From Gammaproteobacteria bacterium (lineage in GTDB: Bacteria > Pseudomonadota > Gammaproteobacteria > Pseudomonadales > Azotimanducaceae): a stretch of DNA of 64,000 nt. Positions 18,628 to 28,116 of the stretch are shown piece after piece. Position numbers and translations under genes: made by a program. The stretch lies in the NCBI GenBank assembly GCA_026707945.1, contig JAPOVV010000115.1:310001-374000 (forward strand), in the 5' to 3' direction. The notes beneath the pieces were generated by a model. That model was not told where the DNA came from. It made no database searches and saw only the letters and a list, made by a program, of their open reading frames with translations. Numbering within the stretch: the stretch's first letter is position 1; the number at the start of each line of letters is the position of its first letter.

Positions 18628-19713
18628 TTGCAACTATACAATAAGAAATTAGCCCGAACGCGACATATTTCCTTGGCGCGCCCACTTGAAGAGTTTCCTG
18701 ACCCCATCCTCGATGTTACATGGGGAGAGCTAGGCGCAGTTCGTCACGCGGCCAAATTAGACGGAGTTTGGCACGCCGAAGTAGCTCTCGGCTATCCAGT
18801 CGAGGGGTTACAGGACCATTACCGCAAACGAGCCGCGGAGTGGTTAGGCGAGTCCGAGGTCGTATTAGATCTGCTCTTCAAGCCCCCGCTGCGGAAAGCA
18901 CTGTCTGGTGCAAATAACGTCATCGCGGTTGCTTCAGGTAAAGGGGGTGTCGGCAAGTCGACGACCGCAGTAAACCTGGCATTAGCCCTTGCCGACATTG
19001 GCGCCAAGGTCGGGATTTTGGATGCAGATATCTATGGACCAAGTCTAGGATTGATGCTCGGTGTACCACCAAATCGACGGCCGGAAGTCAGGGATAGCAA
19101 ATTCTTTGTGCCGATCCGGATTCATGGGATCGAGACCATCTCCATGAGTATGCTCGTAACTGATCGAACTCCAATGGTGTGGCGTGGACCTATGGCGTCA
19201 GGTGCGTTACAACAACTGTTGAAACAAACACTTTGGTCAGATGTAGACTATCTGATCGTTGATATGCCTCCTGGAACAGGCGATATACAGCTGACGCTTT
19301 CGCAGCAAGTTGCGGTCAGTGGTGCTGTTATCGTTACAACGCCGCAAAACATCGCGCTCGCTGATGCGGTCAAAGGAATAGAGATGTTTCAGAAGGTCAA
19401 CATCCCGATCTTGGGGATCGTCGAAAACATGAGCTTCTTCGAATGCGACGAGTGCGGCAAGCGTCATGAAATCTTCGATAATGCAGGTGGAAAGACGGTT
19501 GCTAAGGACTATTCGACACGCGTACTAGGAGAGTTTCCGCTACATCCTTCAATACGCACGAACACCGATGCAGGCCATCCTCCAGTCGTATCTGAACCGG
19601 ATAGTGAAATTTCCGAGCTCTTTCGTAAAGCTGCGCGCTTAACTGCGGCATCCTTGTGGGAGAATGCAAGTCAACAAGCCGAAGCGCCTACGATCGCAAT
19701 CGATAACGAATGA
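18628..19713 (+). CDS. mrp: Mrp/ApbC iron-sulfur cluster carrier ATPase
   Basis: 361-residue P-loop NTPase that binds and transfers Fe-S clusters. The N-terminus is a MIP18/DUF59-like domain (about 1-90). The deviant Walker A is [23 protein letters not shown] and [15 protein letters not shown] are signatures. The cluster-binding CXXC is in CDECGKRHE. The start is TTG at 18628, with no better codon before the conserved N-domain. dcd follows with a 4-bp ATGA overlap. Confidence 0.95.
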   Translation: MQLYNKKLARTRHISLARPLEEFPDPILDVTWGELGAVRHAAKLDGVWHAEVALGYPVEGLQDHYRKRAAEWLGESEVVLDLLFKPPLRKALSGANNVIAVASGKGGVGKSTTAVNLALALADIGAKVGILDADIYGPSLGLMLGVPPNRRPEVRDSKFFVPIRIHGIETISMSMLVTDRTPMVWRGPMASGALQQLLKQTLWSDVDYLIVDMPPGTGDIQLTLSQQVAVSGAVIVTTPQNIALADAVKGIEMFQKVNIPILGIVENMSFFECDECGKRHEIFDNAGGKTVAKDYSTRVLGEFPLHPSIRTNTDAGHPPVVSEPDSEISELFRKAARLTAASLWENASQQAEAPTIAIDNE

Positions 19714-20282
19714 GCATCAAACCAGACACATGGATCCGAGAAATGGCGGTCAACCGCGGGATGATCACGCCATTTGAAGCCGGACAAATTCGGCGCACGG
19801 AAGCAGGAGAACGCCTTATTAGCTACGGAACCTCGTCTTATGGGTACGACGTCCGGTGCGATCGCGATTTCAAGGTGTTCACCAACATCAACTCAACGAT
19901 CGTGGATCCGAAGAACTTTGACCCGAAAGGCTTTCACGATCTCAAAGATGTGGACGAGTGTGTGATTCCGCCGAACTCATTCGCGTTGGCGAGTACGGTA
20001 GAGACGTTTGATATCCCCGCGGACGTATTAGTGCTGTGTGTCGGGAAATCAACGTACGCACGGTGCGGCATCATCGTAAACGTAACGCCACTTGAGCCGG
20101 AATGGGTTGGTCAGGTAACGCTAGAGTTTTCAAATACCACAAGTTTGCCAGCGAAGATTTACGCAGGTGAAGGTGTTGCGCAGCTGTTGTTCTTCCAGTC
20201 TGATCAACCTTGTGAAACGACGTACAAAGATCGAGAAGGGAAGTATCAGAACCAGCGTGGCGTGACGTTACCCAAAGCGTAG
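19710..20282 (+). CDS. dcd: dCTP deaminase
   Basis: 190-residue trimeric enzyme that deaminates dCTP to dUTP for dTMP synthesis. The active site blocks [21 protein letters not shown] (with catalytic Ser, Arg and a following Glu in QVTLEFSN) and [11 protein letters not shown] are conserved. Length equals E. coli Dcd (193). It is translationally coupled to mrp and converges on purM with only 1 bp between the stops. Confidence 0.96.
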   Translation: MSIKPDTWIREMAVNRGMITPFEAGQIRRTEAGERLISYGTSSYGYDVRCDRDFKVFTNINSTIVDPKNFDPKGFHDLKDVDECVIPPNSFALASTVETFDIPADVLVLCVGKSTYARCGIIVNVTPLEPEWVGQVTLEFSNTTSLPAKIYAGEGVAQLLFFQSDQPCETTYKDREGKYQNQRGVTLPKA

Positions 20283-20283
20283 C

Positions 20284-21312
20284 TCACGCGATTTCGAAGC
20301 GATCTTGACTCACTACTAACTCACCAGATTGAGCTCTGCTCTGCTGCGGTTGCATACGGCCGAGTAAATACGGGATTTCACCCGCTTGAGCGAGACTATG
20401 TGTAACGTGCGAGGCGTTCCGCGGACCAACGAAGAGGACCATACCGATACCGCAATTAAATGTCTCCAACATCTCAAGACCGGAGATTGATAGTTGATCC
20501 TGAAGCCAACTGAAGATATAGGGCTTTAGCCAATAGGGGTCGATGTGAGCCTCCAACGTCCCAGAGAACGCACGAGGTAGATTGTCTTTGAAGCCTCCCC
20601 CCGTAATGTGAGCCATAGCTCGAATACGCTTCACAAGCGGAAGCAACGATCTCGCATAAATACGCGTTGGCGTAAGCAGCGCGGACAGTATCTTGGGCTC
20701 AGGTGTCGCATCGAGTTCGCTCAGGAGCTTGCGGATGAGTGAGAATCCATTGCTATGTGGACCTGAAGAGGCGAGACCAATAATGAAATCGCCGGCTTTG
20801 ACGTTCTCTGGCTTGAGGATTTCATCTTCTTCGACCCACCCAACGCAAAAGCCAGCCAAGTCGAATTTACCATCGGGATAGAACCCGGGCATTTCGGCCG
20901 TTTCGCCTCCGACCAGTGCGCAGCCTGCGATGTCACATGCCTCGCCGATACTCTTGATGATCGTTTCTCCGTCATCCACATTAAGCTTCCCCGTTGCGTA
21001 GTAATCCAAAAACAAGGTAGGTTCAGCGCCATACACGAGCACGTCATTCGCGCACATGGCGACAAGATCCTGTCCAACTGTGTCTAGTTGATCGTGCTGG
21101 AGAAGCAGATCCAGTTTTGTACCGACACCGTCGGTGCCTAGTGCCATCACAGGACTCTTGTACTTGTCTGGAACTTTGCATAGCGCAGCAAAACCGCCTA
21201 AGCCACTCAGCATGTCTGCGGTGCGATTGCTCCCTAGCGCAGGTTTGATGCGGTTAACGAGCTCATTTCCAGCGTCAATGTTGACGCCGGCGCGTTTGTA
21301 TGCGTCTGCCAT
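20284..21312 (-). CDS. purM: Phosphoribosylformylglycinamidine cyclo-ligase (AIR synthetase)
   Basis: 342-residue enzyme that makes aminoimidazole ribonucleotide from FGAM and ATP, step five of purine synthesis. GTDGVGTKLDLL, CANDVLVYGAEPTLFLDYYATGKL, VGGETAEMPGFY and HITGGGFKDNLPR are all signature stretches. ATG 21312 (MADAYKRAGVNIDAGN) gives the family N-terminus; a TTG eight codons upstream is less likely. purN does not follow within the visible region. Confidence 0.97.
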   Translation of the reverse strand: MADAYKRAGVNIDAGNELVNRIKPALGSNRTADMLSGLGGFAALCKVPDKYKSPVMALGTDGVGTKLDLLLQHDQLDTVGQDLVAMCANDVLVYGAEPTLFLDYYATGKLNVDDGETIIKSIGEACDIAGCALVGGETAEMPGFYPDGKFDLAGFCVGWVEEDEILKPENVKAGDFIIGLASSGPHSNGFSLIRKLLSELDATPEPKILSALLTPTRIYARSLLPLVKRIRAMAHITGGGFKDNLPRAFSGTLEAHIDPYWLKPYIFSWLQDQLSISGLEMLETFNCGIGMVLFVGPRNASHVTHSLAQAGEIPYLLGRMQPQQSRAQSGELVVSQDRFEIA

Positions 21313-21514
21313 GGCAGAGAAAGTCGGTCTTAACAAGAAGGCAAAGCGAAGATATGGTGGATTATCAGGTTTATTCCGTCCGCGAACTTACGATTCGTAC
21401 GAGCGCAATGAAGATTTCCTCCCAAGTGCGGTTGATTAGTGTTTCTAACGGGTCGAGAATTAACTTAAAAATAGCTTTGCAGGCGTACCCGCTTTCTACA
21501 ATGCGGTCGTTTAC

Positions 21515-21540
21515 TTGATGTATCAATGCGTTTACATCAA
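21515..21540. promoter_or_regulatory. 8-bp inverted repeat between purM and the DUF2066 gene
   Basis: TTGATGTA (21515-21522) and TACATCAA (21533-21540) form a perfect inverted repeat with a 10-nt spacer in the 295-bp divergent region. Its size and position fit a transcription-factor operator. It does not match the PurR consensus. Confidence 0.4.
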
Positions 21541-21607
21541 TCTCTAGATTGGCGTAGAGACACCTTGCATTTCATCCAAAAGGGATCCGGAACATTTTCG
21601 AATTAGC

Positions 21608-22681
21608 TTGATCGTGAACATCGTGCTTGCTTGGTTGCGAAGACTCGCATGGGTGCTCTTGGCGGGTACGAGCACTATTCAAGCAGCAGATCTTGATTGG
21701 CTCTACGACGTTGAGTTTTCTGTTGCTGATCAGTCCGAAGCTGAACGACTCGACGCATTGCGAGAAGGACTTGAAACCGTCTTGATTCGCATTACCGGAC
21801 TGCGCGAATTACCAGATTCGCACGTTATTGATGCGGCGTTTAACGACTTAGACGCGTATCAAATGCAGTTTCGATACGAGCAAGAGCCTACTAGTGATGA
21901 TGGAGATTACAGAACCCGCTTGATCATTAACTACGATGAAAATGCGGTACAAGCGCTGATTCGAGACGCCGGGCTACCGGTTTGGTCAGCACAGCGTCCC
22001 CATGTCTTGTTCCTGATCTCGATTGTGGACGGGGGACGCAGAACGGTGTTAAACGAAATCCATGAGAGTGAAGTGCAAAACGTTATTCGTGCTACTGCCT
22101 CGCGACGCGGTGTTGACTATAGTCAACCTCTAATGGACTTCACCGATCGAACAATTCTTCGAGAAGGTGCGATCGCCTTCGGCTTTGTTTCGTCGATCGC
22201 GCCCCTAAGACATCGGGTTCGCGCAGATTTAGTTGTCGTGGTCAGGGTCGATCCTCTCATTTTGAAGCAACATCGTGTTTGGTTGACCATCCATGATGCA
22301 ACGGGGCAGCGCATACAGGTATTTGACGATGGTGATCTAGCGCGAACGACGGCTGAGGTAGTGCACCGTACTGCCGATTACCTAGCCCGGCGGTATGCCG
22401 TCACAGGTGGCGAGGCAACGGCGCTTCATCTGGCGGTGACCGGCATATCAGACATTGTCGAATACAAAGCCGTCCTCGATTACCTCTCAAAATGGGAATT
22501 CATCGATAGAGTACTGCTGAGCTCGGTAATTCGTGATCGCTTTGAATTCGAACTCCGTACAGCATCTACTTGGAACCAGCTAGCGATCTATTTTGACGAG
22601 GATGGCGTGCTCACCCCTCATTCTGTTGTTAGTGAGTCAGAAGGGCAGATTCCCGAGTACGAATGGCACAGTCCCAAATAA
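21608..22681 (+). CDS. DUF2066 family exported protein
   Basis: 357-residue protein with a signal peptide (about 1-27, ending near STIQAAD). The mature part matches DUF2066, a gammaproteobacterial family of unknown function usually encoded next to purM and hda, as here. EGLETVLIRITGLRELPDS is a typical family block. The start is TTG at 21608. A role in the envelope is inferred from the signal sequence only. Confidence 0.8.
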   Translation: MIVNIVLAWLRRLAWVLLAGTSTIQAADLDWLYDVEFSVADQSEAERLDALREGLETVLIRITGLRELPDSHVIDAAFNDLDAYQMQFRYEQEPTSDDGDYRTRLIINYDENAVQALIRDAGLPVWSAQRPHVLFLISIVDGGRRTVLNEIHESEVQNVIRATASRRGVDYSQPLMDFTDRTILREGAIAFGFVSSIAPLRHRVRADLVVVVRVDPLILKQHRVWLTIHDATGQRIQVFDDGDLARTTAEVVHRTADYLARRYAVTGGEATALHLAVTGISDIVEYKAVLDYLSKWEFIDRVLLSSVIRDRFEFELRTASTWNQLAIYFDEDGVLTPHSVVSESEGQIPEYEWHSPK

Positions 22682-22770
22682 AATCACGTCGTACCATCCA
22701 CCGTAGTCCCCCATTGCGGGCGAAGGAAGCACAATCGACGGGCGCGGACCCATCCTCTACGACCTAAACG

Positions 22771-23361
22771 ATGAGTCTTTTACCTAACACACTGACCGTC
22801 ATTCGAATCCTATTGGTGTTGCCTATTGGGTGGACACTCTGGATAGGACAATTCGAGACGTGTCTGGTGCTCCTGATCATCGCGGGCGTCTCAGATTCGT
22901 TGGACGGTTTCCTCGCACGTCGCTACAACTCGACGTCGCGATTTGGCGAAGTTGCGGACCCGATAGCCGATAAGTTGCTAGCGTTAGTAGTTGTATCGGT
23001 GATGTTAATAACAGGCTTACTTCCACTTTGGGCGTCCACAATCATCATCGGTCGTGAAGTTGTTATTCTCGGAGGAGCCATCGCTTTTCGATCGATTGTT
23101 CAACGCTTGGATATTGAGCCACTGATGATTAGTCGAATTAATACCTCAGTGCTTATCGTAGTTTTGTGCGCGATCATCGCGTCGCAGACCGATATACCTC
23201 AATTGGCCAGTCTCACTGCGCGATTCGTAGATCCTGTAGGTGTCTACCTCATGGTCTTATTTACCGTGGTTTCAGGTATCGCCTATGTATATACGTGGTC
23301 CGTCCGACTTAAAGAACATCTCGCGGTACCCGATAAGCAAGTCAACTCAACAAATCCTTGA
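22771..23361 (+). CDS. pgsA: CDP-alcohol phosphatidyltransferase (PgsA-like)
   Basis: 196-residue membrane enzyme that moves a phosphatidyl group from CDP-diacylglycerol to an alcohol, most likely glycerol 3-phosphate. The family motif D-G-X2-A-R-X8-G-X3-D-X3-D is complete (from DGFLARRYN to GEVADPIADK). Five to six hydrophobic helices are visible. Classic pgsA sits beside uvrC in gammaproteobacteria, so this hda-linked copy may be a second enzyme or have another acceptor. Its stop overlaps the TTG start of hda. Confidence 0.82.
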   Translation: MSLLPNTLTVIRILLVLPIGWTLWIGQFETCLVLLIIAGVSDSLDGFLARRYNSTSRFGEVADPIADKLLALVVVSVMLITGLLPLWASTIIIGREVVILGGAIAFRSIVQRLDIEPLMISRINTSVLIVVLCAIIASQTDIPQLASLTARFVDPVGVYLMVLFTVVSGIAYVYTWSVRLKEHLAVPDKQVNSTNP

Positions 23362-24005
23362 ACGATAAAGTCGGTCTGGGTCTTACGACCGCGTCCGAAG
23401 CTTCATTCGACACTTTTTTTATCGGTGAGAACGAACTTGCGTTAGATCGCGCGCGTCACGGCGAACGTGTGTGGCTCTTTGGCGAACGTGCAACTGGTAA
23501 GTCTCACGTATTGCACGCCTTGGCGCAGGAAACGGCAGATGCTCGATACATCACCGAACATCCACCGAATCTCGACAAGGATTCCACGGCACCATTGTTG
23601 TTGATTGACGATATCGACGCTCTGTCTGGAAATGAAGAGAGCGAGTACGCGCTATTTGCAGTGTACGAGGCGACCGATTTCGCTAAGACTCGGTGGGTGG
23701 TGACCGCACAGAGTGCGCCGAACGAAGTCTCGTTTCTCTATCGAGATCTTGCTTCAAGAATGAGTCTATTCGAACGTGTGGAACTTCGACCCGTGCCGGA
23801 GTCAGCTCGGGGGAGCCTGCTCAGGTTCTGGGCGAACGATCGATCGATAGGAATTTCTGACGAAGTCATTCAGTTTTTACTTGATCGGATACCTCGAACA
23901 CAGGAAAGTTTGTGGGACACGTTGCAGAAGCTCGATCGAAAATCTCTGCTCGAAAATCGAACGCTGACGATTCCCTTTGTGCGCGAAGTTATGAACTTTG
24001 AATAA
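23358..24005 (+). CDS. hda: DnaA-related regulatory inactivator Hda
   Basis: 215-residue AAA+ protein similar to DnaA domain III. With the sliding clamp it stimulates ATP-DnaA hydrolysis and prevents re-initiation. Walker A is GERATGKSHVLHAL and Walker B LLLIDDIDAL; a sensor-like stretch RLASRMSLFERVELRPV-type (23758-23800) follows. The start is TTG, in a TTGA overlap with pgsA. The N-terminal clamp-binding motif (QLPL-like in relatives) is degenerate: the aligned stretch reads VGLGL, with no Gln. Confidence 0.88.
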   Translation: MNDKVGLGLTTASEASFDTFFIGENELALDRARHGERVWLFGERATGKSHVLHALAQETADARYITEHPPNLDKDSTAPLLLIDDIDALSGNEESEYALFAVYEATDFAKTRWVVTAQSAPNEVSFLYRDLASRMSLFERVELRPVPESARGSLLRFWANDRSIGISDEVIQFLLDRIPRTQESLWDTLQKLDRKSLLENRTLTIPFVREVMNFE

Positions 24006-25065
24006 CGTTAAGCACATCGTGGTCACGGGAGGTGGAACCGCTGGACACGTCATTCCGTCGATTCCAATTATTCGGCGACTATTGGACGATGGTTTGAAGG
24101 TGTCGTTTATTGGTTCGACGAGCGGACTAGAGGAACTCCTGGTCGAAGGTCTTGATCTGGATTTCTATGGCATCACGACAGGGAAATTGCGGCGTTATTT
24201 TTCATTCGAGAATCTAGTCGATGGCTTCCGAGTGTTTATTGGGATCTGGCAAGCGTTTGGATTGATACGACGCATCAAACCGGTCGTCGTCTTTTCGAAA
24301 GGCGGTTATGTGGCTTTCCCGGTCGTATTCGCAGCTTGGCTAAATCGGGTACCAGTCGTCGCCCACGAATCCGATCTTACGCCAGGATTGGCGAACCGAC
24401 TGTGTTTGCCGTTTATAAAGTCGTTGTGCTTGAACTTCCCTGAAACCTCCGTTAGAGCACGGAACGTGCTTATCACCGGAACGGCTGTCCGCCCTGATCT
24501 ATTGAACGGTGATGCTGAACGAGGACGAGAATGGTTGAGTGTGCCCCAAGATTTGCGTGTGCTAGTCGTGGTTGGAGGTAGTTTGGGGGCCGCTGCGATC
24601 AACACGGTTGTTCGAGAGTCGCTAGCACGACTATGTGAAACGTATTTCGTCGTGCACGTATGTGGTGCGCATCAGGTTGACGAAAGCCACGTTCGCCCAG
24701 GTTATGCTCAGTATGAATACATTGCAGACGAGTGGGGCGATGTTCTAGCGACTGCGGACCTAGTGATTTCAAGGTCGGGCGCGAATGCGTTGTATGAGTT
24801 GCTTGCCTTGAAGAAAGTCAATATTCTCATTCCACTATCGAAGCGTGCGAGTAGAGGCGATCAGATTGAAAACGCGGCGATGGCGGAACGTCGCGGGTGG
24901 AGCTTCGTGGTACCTGAGGAGACCTTAAACTCGGACACGCTGCTGAGTGCTGTGGAGTTCGTCGAACGAGACCGCGCCTACTGGTTGAACAATTTACAAA
25001 CATTTGAAGTTAGAGACAGCGTTACGTTGATTTACGAAGAGCTCGCGAGGGCGGCTAGAAAATAG
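23998..25065 (+). CDS. MurG-family glycosyltransferase, Firmicutes-like
   Basis: 355-residue GT28 glycosyltransferase. The N-terminal GGGTAGHVIPSIPII loop, FSKGGYVAFPVV, HESDLTPGLANRL and the C-terminal sugar-nucleotide site SRSGANALYELLALKK all fit MurG, which adds GlcNAc to lipid I. The TGKLRRYFSFENLVD and HESDLTPG stretches resemble the Bacillus-type enzyme more than E. coli MurG. It starts at TTG 23998, 8 bp inside hda. Gammaproteobacterial murG normally lies in the dcw cluster, so this is probably a paralogue with a specialised or redundant role. Confidence 0.82.
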   Translation: MNNVKHIVVTGGGTAGHVIPSIPIIRRLLDDGLKVSFIGSTSGLEELLVEGLDLDFYGITTGKLRRYFSFENLVDGFRVFIGIWQAFGLIRRIKPVVVFSKGGYVAFPVVFAAWLNRVPVVAHESDLTPGLANRLCLPFIKSLCLNFPETSVRARNVLITGTAVRPDLLNGDAERGREWLSVPQDLRVLVVVGGSLGAAAINTVVRESLARLCETYFVVHVCGAHQVDESHVRPGYAQYEYIADEWGDVLATADLVISRSGANALYELLALKKVNILIPLSKRASRGDQIENAAMAERRGWSFVVPEETLNSDTLLSAVEFVERDRAYWLNNLQTFEVRDSVTLIYEELARAARK

Positions 25066-25220
25066 TCCGAAATCGTCACGCGAAGCGCGAGTTCCGCGCA
25101 TAGCGACGGCGATTTTCCGTTTGTACGGCAGCGATGAGGTGTAGCAAAACTTGCCTAGCGATTGTTGATGGATGTGGCTCTGCAAACTTGACAGTAGGTG
25201 TTGAAAACCGCTGTCCTTGA

Positions 25221-25478
25221 AATTTCTTCACGTCCGCACATACTACGAGTTACCATCAATATAGATCTGTCATCTACGAGGCCGAGTCCAAAATTGCGGC
25301 GACGAGTGGCGTCGACTCCGTCGTTGTCAACACAAATATTCGTTATGCGCCTCTCGATTTTTCTACATACACTATCGTTAACAAAGGAAAGGTGCGTACA
25401 GTTCGCGAACTAGAGCCAAGCCTGATCGTCAGAGTGCATGAGATGAGGACAGCTTTGATGGATAGAGTAACGAACTAA
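25221..25478 (+). pseudogene. Possible gene remnant without a start codon
   Basis: The 451-bp gap 25066-25516 holds no called gene. Within it, one frame is open for 85 codons from 25221 to a TAA at 25476-25478, and its translation looks protein-like (for example RSVIYEAESKIAATSGVD and ELEPSLIVRVHEMRTALMDR). It has no ATG, GTG or TTG until far into the frame. I do not recognise the family. It may be the 3' end of a decayed gene, or chance. Confidence 0.3.
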
Positions 25479-25516
25479 CCCCATTACGGCGAGCGCCAAG
25501 TAAATGATCTAACACT

Positions 25517-26014
25517 ATGGAAGAATCGCAAGTACTAGCTTTGACGATTCCGGGGATCGGTCTGCTCATCACGTTTCTCGTCATATGTTTCAAAGCAGGT
25601 GAATGGAAAGGCGGCGTCGATCGAGATCGTCAAAACTTCAATCAATTCATGATCGAAATTAGTGGGAAGATTGACGACATAATCGATAGGTTGCCGTCTA
25701 GGAGACTTCTCGCGGAAGAAAGCCCACTCGGTTTAACAAGCTTTGGGCGTGAGGTTGGTGAAGAGATAGGTGCAAAACAGTGGTCGGCCAATATGGTCGA
25801 GACGTTGAAGCCGCAAGTTGAACGAAAGTCGCCTTACGAAGTACAGGATTTCTGTTTTGATTTCGTGAAATCGAAAATGGAGCTGACGCCTGAGCAAACT
25901 AAACAGGTCGAAAGTTCAGCGTACAAGCACGGCGTGAAGAGAGAAAAGGTTCTTGAAGTACTCGTCATTGAGCTTCGTGACGCACTTATTGATGAACTAG
26001 AGCTTGATAAATAA
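25517..26014 (+). CDS. Hypothetical membrane-anchored protein
   Basis: 165 residues, not recognised. One N-terminal hydrophobic helix (about residues 9-26, TIPGIGLLITFLVICF) is followed by a charged, helix-rich domain that probably lies in the cytoplasm. The C-terminal 60 residues are strongly amphipathic (ELTPEQTKQVESSAYKHGVK). There is no obvious Shine-Dalgarno. Neighbours give no functional hint: a remnant upstream and convergent mnmC downstream, with 262 bp of featureless DNA between. Confidence 0.6.
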   Translation: MEESQVLALTIPGIGLLITFLVICFKAGEWKGGVDRDRQNFNQFMIEISGKIDDIIDRLPSRRLLAEESPLGLTSFGREVGEEIGAKQWSANMVETLKPQVERKSPYEVQDFCFDFVKSKMELTPEQTKQVESSAYKHGVKREKVLEVLVIELRDALIDELELDK

Positions 26015-26276
26015 AGAGGTCGCACGCGATTTCTGAATTGATATCGACAACATGGCTAGTCGAGTCTACGCCACACAAATTGCGAGAATCTGCGAACTAG
26101 GTCGCGTAGCCGATCTAGATAGGATTCTTGCTCAACTTATTTGAATTTCGTCTACAGAGAGAGTTTCGCAAGAGCGCAGAACGAATTGGTGTCGCTAGCG
26201 TGAATATCTACGGATTCGCTACATTCATCGGCGTCACGAATGTTGGACGTAATAGTGTGTTCTAGAAAAGCGTGGA

Positions 26277-28058
26277 TCAATCAGAATCAGAACCGGTTCG
26301 AAAACCGCGCGTCAAGGGATTTGGTCGGCGTTGCTGACGAATGCGGAAACGATCAGGCGAGAGCAATCTTGGTATCCCAATCGACCCTGGAGGCATCTCT
26401 TTCAACATTGCGCTCGCGATGAGCTCCGCCGCGAAAGGCGCAGTAATGGTGCCGCCGCTTCCATGAGCCCAACTAACCCATGAGTCGTTCGCGATTTCAC
26501 CAACGATCGGAAGTCGATCGGAGGAAACGACACGATTCGCACGAAATACGGATTTGTGCTCAAGAGATAGGTCCGGGAAGAGTGATTCGATCCTTAATCT
26601 ATTCGTACGGGTCGCGTCGCCTTCGGGCCATGGACTGTACTCGTAAGTCGATCCCCCGAAGAGCGTATCGTGTTGCGGGGCGACGTAGCCATTGTGCGCA
26701 ACGACATGGTGCAAGCTTCCTGTGCCGTGCGCGAGAGAAAACTCATCTACTTGCCCTGGAATGACGATCGCCTCGATTGGTATTGCATCGACGCGATTTG
26801 GGATGTCACACCCTGTTGCATAAATCGTTGCGACATTGACATCGCCCGTAGAAATCTCGTGATCGGTACTTGTCGATACTTGGATGCGTTCGTGATGAGC
26901 AAGCTCTTTGCAAAGCCGGGCACCATGCACGATCGCAGACCGTGGAAACCAAGCACTGCGTGTGGATCGTCCAATCAAATCATGAGTCGCATCGGAATCG
27001 AGTAAGTCCATCCAATCGTTGCCCAATAACTTGGCGACATCGGAAAGCCGTTCGACAGACATACCGTCATCCGGTAAGTGAAGCGCGCCGATCGTTGAGA
27101 CTGCGTCGTACCCTTTCAACATCGTCTGCGCGTGAGCGTAAGCGTGGATGCGGAATAGAGCGAGTAACGTATCTGCAGCCGATAGTCGCGGATGCTGTAT
27201 AGCGGCAGGGATCGATGAGGTTACAGTCCCTACGTTATCTTCCCGCTCAAGAAGCTCAACAGACACGCCTTTTCTTGCTAACGATTGAGCGACGGTTGTC
27301 CCGGCCAACCCACCGCCAATGACTTGTACACTCGTTGGTGAAGCGGCACGATTGATACCACGACCTTCGAGCGTCGCGAGTGTCGTGTGACGTTTTTGGG
27401 ACTCTTTACCTTCAATGCGTCGTGCTTGAAACCCTGCCTGCTGCAGTGAACTTCGAACTCGACCGGCCGCAGAAAACGTGGTGACGGTGCCTCCAGTTTT
27501 CGTGATCGCCTTCATTTTTTCGAGGAGATCAGGTTGCCACATGTCAGGATTGCGGTCTGGTGCGAATCCATCGAGGAACCATGCGTCGATTCCTGCTTTG
27601 TCGGCGTGAAGAAATTCGTCGAGAGCAGTCGCGACGTCGTTGTAACAAAGGGTGAGCTCTAGTCTAGGATCCGAGAAATAGCGTCGATGCCAACCCGGGA
27701 TGCGCGGAGGTAATCGTGAAAGCAACGCGTCGACTAGCTCGAGCTCGTTTCTGTAGGGGTTCAACGCGCGAGCAATATCCGCAGATTGAAGCGGATATTT
27801 GTCGATACTGATATACCGGATGCGAGTATGAATCCGACTGTCTTTCACCATCCGAGCAAGCGTCAGGAAATTGAGGCCGGTCCCAAATCCGAACTCCATG
27901 ACCGAAAACGTTGCTTCGTCGCGCATACGTTCGATCAGATTGGCTGGTTCGATGAAAACACGGCGTGTCTCCGCAGGTCCATCGTGCGCGAAATAGATAT
28001 CGCGAAACCGCTCGGAGTGCAACCGACCCTCGTTCCAGACAATGTCTGGATCGGGCAT
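26277..28058 (-). CDS. mnmC: Bifunctional tRNA mnm5s2U34 methyltransferase/FAD oxidoreductase MnmC
   Basis: 593-residue two-domain enzyme for the last two steps of mnm5s2U at the tRNA wobble base. The N-terminal SAM-dependent methyltransferase (about 1-225) has FSVMEFGFGTGLNFLTLA and WFLDGFAPDRNPDMW. The C-terminal FAD domain starts at VQVIGGGLAGTTVAQSLARK, a Rossmann GxGxxG. ATG 28058 (MPDPDIVWNEGRLHSE) matches the family; a TTG at 28079 is the alternative. It is divergent from the amidohydrolase gene with about 58 bp between. Confidence 0.95.
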   Translation of the reverse strand: MPDPDIVWNEGRLHSERFRDIYFAHDGPAETRRVFIEPANLIERMRDEATFSVMEFGFGTGLNFLTLARMVKDSRIHTRIRYISIDKYPLQSADIARALNPYRNELELVDALLSRLPPRIPGWHRRYFSDPRLELTLCYNDVATALDEFLHADKAGIDAWFLDGFAPDRNPDMWQPDLLEKMKAITKTGGTVTTFSAAGRVRSSLQQAGFQARRIEGKESQKRHTTLATLEGRGINRAASPTSVQVIGGGLAGTTVAQSLARKGVSVELLEREDNVGTVTSSIPAAIQHPRLSAADTLLALFRIHAYAHAQTMLKGYDAVSTIGALHLPDDGMSVERLSDVAKLLGNDWMDLLDSDATHDLIGRSTRSAWFPRSAIVHGARLCKELAHHERIQVSTSTDHEISTGDVNVATIYATGCDIPNRVDAIPIEAIVIPGQVDEFSLAHGTGSLHHVVAHNGYVAPQHDTLFGGSTYEYSPWPEGDATRTNRLRIESLFPDLSLEHKSVFRANRVVSSDRLPIVGEIANDSWVSWAHGSGGTITAPFAAELIASAMLKEMPPGSIGIPRLLSPDRFRIRQQRRPNPLTRGFRTGSDSD

Positions 28059-28116
28059 CGGTGAAAGAAATCTGCTCAATCTAGAATACGGCTGATCTTC
28101 ATTTGCTCACACCCTT

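Noticed and set aside
25198-25413. 71-codon frame in the gap after the MurG-like gene
   Set aside because: Composition is Arg/Ser/Thr-rich and looks random; the other frame (25221-25478) is more protein-like.
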